DNA from: Stenocarpella maydis
Taxonomy: Eukaryota; Ascomycota; Sordariomycetes; Diaporthales; Diaporthaceae
Direction: 5' to 3'
Assembly (NCBI GenBank): GCA_002270565.1
Contig: NQMI01000049.1
Span: forward strand, 59,857-123,856
DNA: 64,000 nucleotides
In this document: positions 56,901 to 64,000 of the stretch, piece after piece
How positions within the stretch are numbered: the stretch's first letter is position 1
Layout: every line of letters starts with the position of its first letter
Notes under the pieces: model-generated
The model's input: only the letters and a program-made list of their open reading frames with translations
Told to the model about the DNA's origin: nothing
Databases searched by the model: none
Program-made: the position numbers and the translations under genes

Positions 56901-58870
56901 AAAGCATTCCTTAGATATGCTAACTTCTATTAATAATTCATTATATAATATAGCAATATTATGAAACTATTAATAGACCTTACTAAGAAGGATTATGCCT
57001 TTAAATGGGCAGATACCAAATAATAAGCTTTCTAAATACTTAAAGATAAAGTTATAAAAAACCTTATACTTAAGGAAGTAAACCTAGAGAAGGAATTCAA
57101 GATCCATATAGACGCTTTAAATAATGCTATAGGTAGAGAACTCACTTAAAAAGATAACTAAGGAAGGACATATATTATTATAAACTTTAGTAAGAAGTTT
57201 AATAAACTAGAGACCCGCTATATTATACCAGATAAAGAATTTATAGGTATAGTATATGCATTCTAGAAATAGTAATACTACTTTATAGGAACTAAAAAGC
57301 AAATTAAACTCTATATAAATTATAAGAATCTTATAACCTTTATAATAACTAAGACTCTTAATAAATAATAAGTTAGATATATAGAGTTCTTATTATAATT
57401 TAATATTAAGGTCATTTATGTGAATGGAGTTAAGAATGCAAGAGCAGATGCGCTTAGTTAAAGACCTGATTATCAGGATAAGGATTTACCTATGGAATGG
57501 ATAGTATTTAAAACTTAAGAAGATGGAAGCTTTATTCTTAACCGCGAACTTAATACTATAATTAGAGTTAACTTTTAAACCAGAAAAACCCCTCCTGATT
57601 CAAAGAAATAAGATAAGTTAATTATAGAAATACATAAAGTATCAGTATATGGCTACTAAGGTGTTATAGCAATAATTAAAAGGATTTAGCAGAATTATTA
57701 GATCCTTAACCTTAAGAAGAAGGTTTAAGACATCATTAGCAAATGCAACTCATATAATAAAAACAAGGCCTCCAGATATAAACTATATAAATTATTAAAA
57801 CCCCTACTAGTACCTATAGCTATATAGTCATATATTAGCCTAAACTTCATCATTAAGCTACCCCTCTTATGAGAACCCTTAACTAGAGTACACTACAACA
57901 GTATTCTGATAGTGGTTTATAAACTAAGTAAGTATATATACTTTATACCATATAAGGAAGCTAGCAATATAGAAGAACTTGCATACATATTTTTACAAAT
58001 CATTATAAGCAATTATGGAATGCCATATAAAATCATCTTAGATAGAGATAAGCTCTTTATATTAAACTTTTAGAAGTTATCAATAAAATAACTTAGAGTA
58101 AAGCATAAACTCTTAATAATAGCACATCTATAAACAAATAGATAAATAGAGTAAATTAACCAGATTATAGAATAATACCTCTAATACTATATTAACTAAT
58201 TATAAGATAATTAGGTTAAACTACTATCATTAGCACAGTTTGCCTATAATAGCACAACTACCAGCACAACTAAACAGTTATCTTTCTTTACACTCTACGG
58301 ATACAAACCTTAGGCATACTATAAATCACTGCCAGATGACACCCCAGTGGAATTAGCAGAACAAAAAGCAATACAAATTAGATAAATCTAGAAGGATATT
58401 TAAGTGGAACTTTCTTTTATATAAGAATAAATAATGAAATATATAAATTAAAAAAGAACTAAGGGACTAATTCTTAAGGAGGGAGATAAGGTCTACCTCC
58501 TTTACTAAAACATTAAAACCAAGCAACCTAGTGAAAAGCTTAACCATAAGAAAACCAGCCCCTTTAAACTTTCAAGAAAGCTTTTAAATACCAACTATAA
58601 ACTCTTGCTACCTAAGGGAATAAAATAACACCTAATCTTTTATATCTTACTCTTAGAACTAGTACCTAAGAATATAAAACTTAAAATATAGATTAAAACA
58701 CTTAATAAATATAATAAGAAATATAAAGTAGAAAATATTATAAACTTAAGATAGCACTAAGGGATAATAGAATACCTTATCAAGTAGAAAGGCTATAACT
58801 CTAGCAAAAATATATAGGAACTAGCCTAAAACTTAACCCACTATTATAATAAACTTAAAAAGTACCATGC
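53930..58870 (+). pseudogene. gag-pol of gypsy chromovirus, RIP-dead
   Basis: Read through TAA/TAG as former Gln: gag at about 53940-54330 (YLTDFINVESFE, LFQDSNKE..AERNLANYKQYG). The zinc knuckle at about 54490 has Cys replaced by Tyr (YYNYNKIEYFTSEC). Protease is at about 55790 with ALINSGA, where the catalytic Asp has become Asn. RT follows (LKALREYLNENL, NITIKNQYPLPLIKEL, AKWFTVLNLKYGYNLI). RNase H is at about 57100-57480 (IHIDALNNAIG, GVKNARADALS). Integrase is at 57600-58400 and a chromodomain at 58720-58870 (YKVENIINLRQHQG, EYLIKQKGYN, YHARTT). The frame is constant apart from the unresolved n at 56884. It once encoded the structural and replication proteins of the retrotransposon; nothing functional remains. 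Confidence 0.9.
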
Positions 58871-60034
58871 GCGGACCACTATAGGACAGTCCTAGAAACC
58901 AGGAATGTAGCCCGAAAACCCTATATATAACAAACTATAATGAACCAACATTATAATAAAACCACATAATAAACCCCAGACTTTATAGCTGAAATAGGGA
59001 AGATAACCAATAAGAAACTAATTACAATAGGAATGACTAGAAGCCAGCAACCAATCAACCCCTCAGGAAAACATACTAACACTAGTTGCCCTATCCAACC
59101 AGCAACCCAAATACCAGTTACACTCAAAACCCACCTAAACGAATACCAGTATCCACACCCCGCACCCTAATGAATACTAATTATAGGAAAATAAAGATTA
59201 GAATAATACAGCATAACTAGTAGACTAGGGATAGCTAGAAATCAGGATCAATCAGACAATAAGCAAACAAACTCCATTCCCAGTAATAAGAATTAGGTAC
59301 TAAGATAAGCCACCCACAGGCGCATTTCCTTCACCACCCTTATTACTAGTACCCACAAATTCAGACCAACTAATACTATCACCCATTAAGGAACTCTAAT
59401 TAAAAACCCCTACTTTACCCTTAGAATATAATTATGCCTCCTATACTATTATCCTACTAGCCTCCTTAGTAGAACTTTAGCAAATAACCTCAGCAAACTA
59501 CTTAGTAATCGGCCTCTACTCTGCTTTAGCCTCCTCTATTTCTATATACTCTAACTCCTTCACCCGTAAAAGACTATAACATATTACATACTTCTGCTTC
59601 TCTAACTAAATATAATCCTATTTGATTAGATAAGCTAGCTTAAGGTATATAGCCTCTATCTCATAATAAAGCTTCTAGTACTACTTCATAATATTTTAAA
59701 GCTTAGTAATAGATAAACTAAGCATATTGCATCCTGAAAGGTTCCAGTAAATATACTTATAATAATAACTAGAATATTATTTAGAGGCTTAGCAACTCTC
59801 CCCAAGCCCCGAGACTTACAAGAGGAATATGCTGGCATATTGATGCAGTTCGCTGTAATAACCTATAATAGGGTGTAATAGTTTGCAATCAACTTCAGGA
59901 CGATAGGTTTCTAAATGCAAGATTTGGTAACTCTACCCAATATAATGAATTAAGAAGGAATAAACAAGAATATAGATAAGTAAAAATAACTTATGGAATA
60001 CTTTTGAGGATAGAAGAAGCAAGGAGGGAGATAG
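58871..60034 (+). pseudogene. Extra coding region between chromodomain and 3' LTR
   Basis: Downstream of the chromodomain a coherent, stop-riddled plus frame goes on to the polypurine tract. It has a Pro/Ser/Thr-rich part (GAFPSPPLLLVPTNSDQL, ILSPIKEL) and then a helical-looking part (LATLPKPRDLQEEYAGILMQ, TIGF, MQDLVTLPNIMN), ending in KKQGGR just before the LTR. About 350 codons. I do not recognise a domain. It may be a third ORF of this lineage or a long C-terminal extension of Pol. Confidence 0.55.
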
Positions 60035-60496
60035 TATTATAAGCTGATATATATTAGCGGCTGATTACTGCAGAAGACAACCCCGCAGGATAGAAAGTGG
60101 CCCCTGAAAAGAGCGCCCTACCTAATCTAATTAGTAATGCTACCTTATTAAGGTTAGGGTTAGGGACCCACTACGGCTTCGGTCGATCAGGATGAAGCCT
60201 ATGAAGTTAGAAGGGCGGCTTTAGTTAATTAGGATGAAGCCAGCGAAGCTATTACTAATTACGAATGAAGAGTCGGAATATATATATGGATATAGTTATC
60301 ACTATAGTAGATAGCTTTTGATAGAACAGACTCTTTAGTCGTTAATCTAAGTATTCAATCCCAGTATTGGATAGCCTTATAGCTAGTGATTATTATTAGT
60401 TAACAATATTGCTTAATAACTGCCTAATAACGTATTCCGAATATAAACCCTTGATCTTTCAGGTTTAACGTACTTGGAAACCCTTTGATCATTACA
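60035..60496 (+). repeat. 3' LTR of the gypsy element
   Basis: Same length as the 5' LTR (462 bp). It begins TATTATAAGCTGATATAT, the RIP-mutated form of the 5' LTR start, and ends ATTACA followed by CATAG. Confidence 0.95.
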
Positions 60497-60501
60497 CATA
60501 G

Positions 60502-61835
60502 GGTTAAACTTATACTCTCACAGTATTAAAGGAGTATAAGTAGTTACTATATATAGCCCTGAAGTTATTATCTTTATACTTCTTTTAACTTCTTATTATT
60601 CATATTATTAAGTATATTATGTGTATTATTATACTAGATACTTATAAAATGTAGTATAGCAACAGGCGTAATATATTATAATTATTTAGACTTATAATAA
60701 AAGTTTTTTATATAAAATTATTAACTTTAATATAATATAATACTATTACTATATAAATTATGTAAAATAATAACTTTTATTTCTTAGTTATTACTTTTAA
60801 TACTTAAGCATTTTGAAAGAAATATATATTAAGGACTTATATTTCTTTACTTATAAGGTATAGATTAAATAAAAATCTCCTAAACCCTAGATTAAGTATT
60901 CTTTCAAACCTAGATTATCTTAAACTTAAACCTCTAGCCCTTATTATGTTAACTAATTATAAATCATTATATATAGCTTTAATAACTAATTAATTAATTA
61001 AAAGCCCTCCTTATTTAAAGCTAATTAAGTAAAGCCCTCTTTACTAAAAGCTACTTATATAAAAATTACTTAATAAAACCCTCTTTATTAAAAGCTAAGT
61101 AGTAGAGGTTAATAGAAATAGGTAGTAGGTAGTTAGAATAATTAAGGAAGGACTTAAGTAGCAGTAAGTAATAGACTAATTAGGAGTTGCTTAGTAAGTA
61201 TACAGCTAATAAAATTGATAGAGGTAATACCTATAAGCACTATAAATATTATAATAAGTAAGTATATCCACTATATCTTTAGTTAACTATATAGCTTATA
61301 TTAAAACTAAATGTTAAAACTATTAAATCTTAACTAGAGCTACATAATATATATAGCTAGCTATCTTACTATCTATAACATTATAATAACCCTTATTACT
61401 AAAACTCTTAGTATATAAACATTATTACAAAAATCTTAATTATAAGGTTCTGCCCTTAAGATAAATTTAAACCAGACATTAGATAATTATATAGCTCCTC
61501 ATAATAAGATATAAGTAACTAAAAGATAAGAATCTAAAGTTTTACTAGCTATTTATATTATATAGTCCCTTTTTATATTATAAGATACTTAGTAACTACT
61601 ATCTGATACTTAAGGCAATAGGAAGTAATAATCCTCCCTTTAATATATAGTAGCATTAGTATATATAAGCATATTATTAACTAAGTTACATTAGTTAGTT
61701 GATTACTATAGTATATATTTATGCTAGGTAAGTTAATAAACAGTTATACTTATAGTAATTATTATAATCCCTTATATGATATTTAAGTTAAAAAAGAAAC
61801 TATTACTAATTATATATAGTTTATATATTCTTTAA
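60502..61835. other. AT-rich RIP tract
   Basis: No frame. CTCACAG at 60517-60523 reads TGTGAG on the minus strand, a possible LTR start of the copia remnant upstream. If so, the gypsy element inserted within or beside that LTR. Confidence 0.5.
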
Positions 61836-62620
61836 TCTTTATAATAATAGTATTATTATTCATAAGGCATTCGAATGCCTTATTAAATACACCCTTTATA
61901 AAGGTATCTACTAAGTTATAGTTATTAATAATCTACTAGATCTTATAAATCTTATATTTCTTATATAATTATCTTAATGTTATTATATTAATTAATTAAG
62001 CATTTGTGCTTTATTATTCGTAACTTAACTAAATACTTATATAAGGATTATAAATCTGTATAAATAATAAATAGGGTCTTTGATATGTTAAGGTAGTTTA
62101 TAATCTAATATAGGGTAGCTATAACTATTATACTTATATTAAAGCTATGAATTATATTATAAATTTTAAAAGTAAGTATACTTTATATAATTCTTTTATA
62201 CTTTATAAAGGACTAATAAAGAAAATTTCTAGCTATCTCTTATATAAATAGTTACTTAGCTTTTATCTTATTAACTAAGGCAATTATATAGCTAACCTAG
62301 GAGCTAAGATCCTTATTATTAATAAAGAATCTATTTACAAAGATTCTTAACTTAGCTGCCATAAGGTTTAATAAAATATAGTTAAGGCTATAATTAAGGT
62401 TATTAGCCTATTATTAAAGGCGCTTATTTAATCTTATATAGTCTTCTATAAGAGGATTTTAGATCTATATAATAATAAAGAAGTTAAAGACAACTTCTAA
62501 TTAGCAAATTAAAGCTAGATATACTCCTTATATATGTTACTCTATATACTACTAGGTATAATTAGTAGATTTATAGTTAACTAGCTATATCTTTACCCCT
62601 TAGCTCTTTTATTTAAGATA
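61836..62620 (-). pseudogene. Ty1/copia RT-RNase H remnant, RIP-dead
   Basis: The minus strand, stops read as Gln, gives the C-terminal RT and RNase H of a fungal copia-type element. In order: GAYLALIYQLEVVFNF (family QPEAAFDL), DYIRLNKRLQQ, LSSQVSYIIALVNKIKAK, FIKYKRIIQSILTFKIYNII (family SSxKCKRVTRSVLASELYAL), TDLQSLYKYLVKL and DTFIKGVFNKAFECLM (family ADAFTKGKPNKALE). Many stops and no intact frame. Upstream RT and integrase parts are not identifiable beyond 62760. Confidence 0.8.
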
Positions 62621-62794
62621 TATTATACTATTATAAAATATTAGAATCTTTATATCATTAAAATCAAGTAATTTATTAGGAGTTAGCTTATTCTTTAGCT
62701 TATAATAAATATTCTCGTCTTTAATCTTTCATTTCTTAAGTTTCTAAAAAGGCTAGAATATAAAGTATAAGAGTATTATTAGTTTATATAGTAA
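62621..62794. other. AT-rich upstream part of copia remnant
   Basis: Heavily mutated sequence between the readable copia part and LTR copy F; no motif can be assigned. Confidence 0.4.
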
Positions 62795-62925
62795 TGTTAA
62801 ACGGAACCGCTCAGCAAGGAGTTACCCTAGACTTTGTGCAAGGAGTTACCCTAGACTTGCGAGTCAGGCGATTTTCGCTAAGTACGCCCAGTGCGTGCGT
62901 GACGCAAGATGAGTTTGGTGGCCGT
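62795..62925 (+). mobile_element. TGTTAAAC-family LTR copy F, truncated
   Basis: It has the first 131 bp of the LTR with two AAGGAGTTACCCTAGACTT units, then an n at 62926 and unrelated AT-rich sequence. Truncation may be real or an assembly break. Confidence 0.75.
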
Positions 62926-62926
62926 N

Positions 62927-63597
62927 TATAATCTATAGTATATAATTATCTCTTATATCTTATAATAGGTAATAAATATATTACTAAAGGTACTTCTTAA
63001 GTAATAATCTTCCTAACATTATTAATATAGCTATTATTAAGTAATAGAAAGTTTATTTCTTTAACCTTGCTAATCTATAGTTATCCTTATAACTACTATT
63101 TAGTATTAGATAGGTTATATATTGCAATATAAGTAGTGATAGTTATTATGTTTAATCTGTCTAGGAAGTAGTAGTTTGGCGGGTGTAGCCTATATAGCCA
63201 GGTCAGGCGTACATAGTACAGGGTGGTTGCTTAGTCATCCAACTTAGTTAGCAACCACTCATTGCTACTATAGTACTGACTTTAGTAGTAGCTCATTAGT
63301 ATGCCATATATACTACTGTTGCTATAATTAAAGATAAAGCTATAATTATATAATTATATATTATATATTAGATATAAAGTAATTTTTTTTTAAATAAATG
63401 TTATTCAAATTTAAAATATATTCTCTTTATTTCTATTAAATCTAAATTATTTTTTAAAAAATATATTTAACAGTTAAAATAAATAAATAAATAAGTATTT
63501 TATTAAGTAGTATATTAATCATTAAAAGTAAAAATTAAAATGCTTTGATATATTATTTTATCTATTTGTTTATTTATCTATTTATTTATTTATTTGT

Positions 63598-63656
<59 letters not shown>

Positions 63657-63677
63657 TATATTTATTTATTTATTTAC

Positions 63678-63728
<51 letters not shown>

Positions 63729-63903
63729 TTTTTTTTAAATAGTGCTGTTAATAGAATATAAGTAGGTTTATTTAATAATGAAAAATTTTATATTATTTTA
63801 ATATATTTAAATTTCTTAAAGAAACATTTAATAATTTTTAATTATTTTACTTTTTTATTTAAGTTATATTATTATTTTCAAGGAATAATATAAGCAGTCC
63901 TAT

Positions 63904-63935
<32 letters not shown>

Positions 63936-64000
63936 TAGTATAACTTTCTTTATTTTATAGTATAAGTGTCGATGATTAAAACTACTGTTAATAGTAGGGT
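62927..64000. other. AT-rich tract with simple repeats
   Basis: No gene. A slightly more balanced patch at 63165-63310 (GGCGGGTGTAGCC, GCAACCACTCATTGC) is unassigned. The rest is AT-rich, with the ATTT repeat and (AT)n at 63909-63934. Confidence 0.6.
63561..63736. repeat. (ATTT)n microsatellite
   Basis: About 43 tetranucleotide units of ATTT with rare substitutions. It is open in one frame only because the unit contains no stop there (YLFI repeats); not a gene. Confidence 0.97.

Larger units (their letters stand above)
53019..60496 (+). mobile_element. Complete RIP-inactivated Ty3/gypsy chromovirus
   Basis: Two LTRs of 462 bp each (53019-53480 and 60035-60496) bound the element, and both sides carry CATAG (53014-53018, 60497-60501), a perfect 5-bp target duplication. 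The polypurine tract AAGGAGGGAGATAG sits just before the 3' LTR. Domain order gag, zinc knuckle, protease, RT, RNase H, integrase and chromodomain marks a Ty3/gypsy chromovirus. Every domain is riddled with TAA/TAG. The LTRs differ by many C/T and G/A changes, the 3' LTR being more mutated. An n at 56884 hides a loss of several hundred bases in RT. Confidence 0.95.

Noticed and set aside
63545..63742. Repeat polypeptide frame in the ATTT tract
   Set aside because: A tetranucleotide microsatellite read as codons; it is not coding.

Overview
This window looks like a nuclear scaffold of a filamentous ascomycete (Pezizomycotina, most likely a Sordariomycete). Genes are GC-balanced and split by short introns of about 50 to 150 bp with GT..AG ends and CTAAC/CTGAC-like branch sites. 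They sit in blocks between very AT-rich tracts full of decayed transposons. The decay is almost all C-to-T/G-to-A (CAA/CAG turned into stops, Cys to Tyr, protease Asp to Asn), as expected of repeat-induced point mutation (RIP). All coordinates come from reading the sequence and hand-splicing; no database search was possible.

Layout. (1) 1-11,685: repeat-rich accessory land with an LTR copy, an intact intronless GH43-CBM6 hemicellulase gene (minus), a broken chitin-binding (CBM18) gene, a broken protein-kinase gene, and a 4.4-kb Mutator-like element (MULE) with perfect 39-bp inverted repeats and an 8-bp target duplication, itself broken by two insertions of one LTR family. (2) 11,686-13,969: a six-exon gene for a secreted Cys-rich (PAN/Apple-like) protein with a hexapeptide tandem repeat. 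(3) 14,580-23,000: AT-rich RIP desert with two more LTR copies. (4) 23,055-41,471: gene-dense block: FAHD1-like acylpyruvase, 3-hydroxyanthranilate dioxygenase, Ctr copper transporter, peroxisomal-type Nudix hydrolase, Zn2Cys6 regulator, acyl-CoA dehydrogenase, class III CoA-transferase, hot-dog hydratase, succinate dehydrogenase flavoprotein and a bZIP-like protein. (5) 42,110-48,500: an AT tract, an assembly gap and about 6 kb without recognisable genes. (6) 48,540-51,752: class II fructose-bisphosphate aldolase and an OSBP/Kes1 sterol carrier. (7) 52,630-64,000: a complete but RIP-killed Ty3/gypsy chromovirus (462-bp LTRs, 5-bp target duplication), a RIP-killed Ty1/copia remnant, and simple repeats.

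The most interesting functional unit is 29,075-36,417: a Zn2Cys6 regulator next to an acyl-CoA dehydrogenase, a CaiB/BaiF CoA-transferase sharing a divergent promoter with it, and a mesaconyl/itaconyl-CoA-hydratase-like protein. All three enzymes have mitochondrial-type N-termini. This resembles the transferase plus hydratase pair of fungal itaconate degradation, and is proposed here as a small dicarboxylate-CoA catabolic cluster. Among the repeats, the intact-ended MULE, the extra coding region behind the gypsy chromodomain, and the variable repeat in the LTR family deserve a second look.
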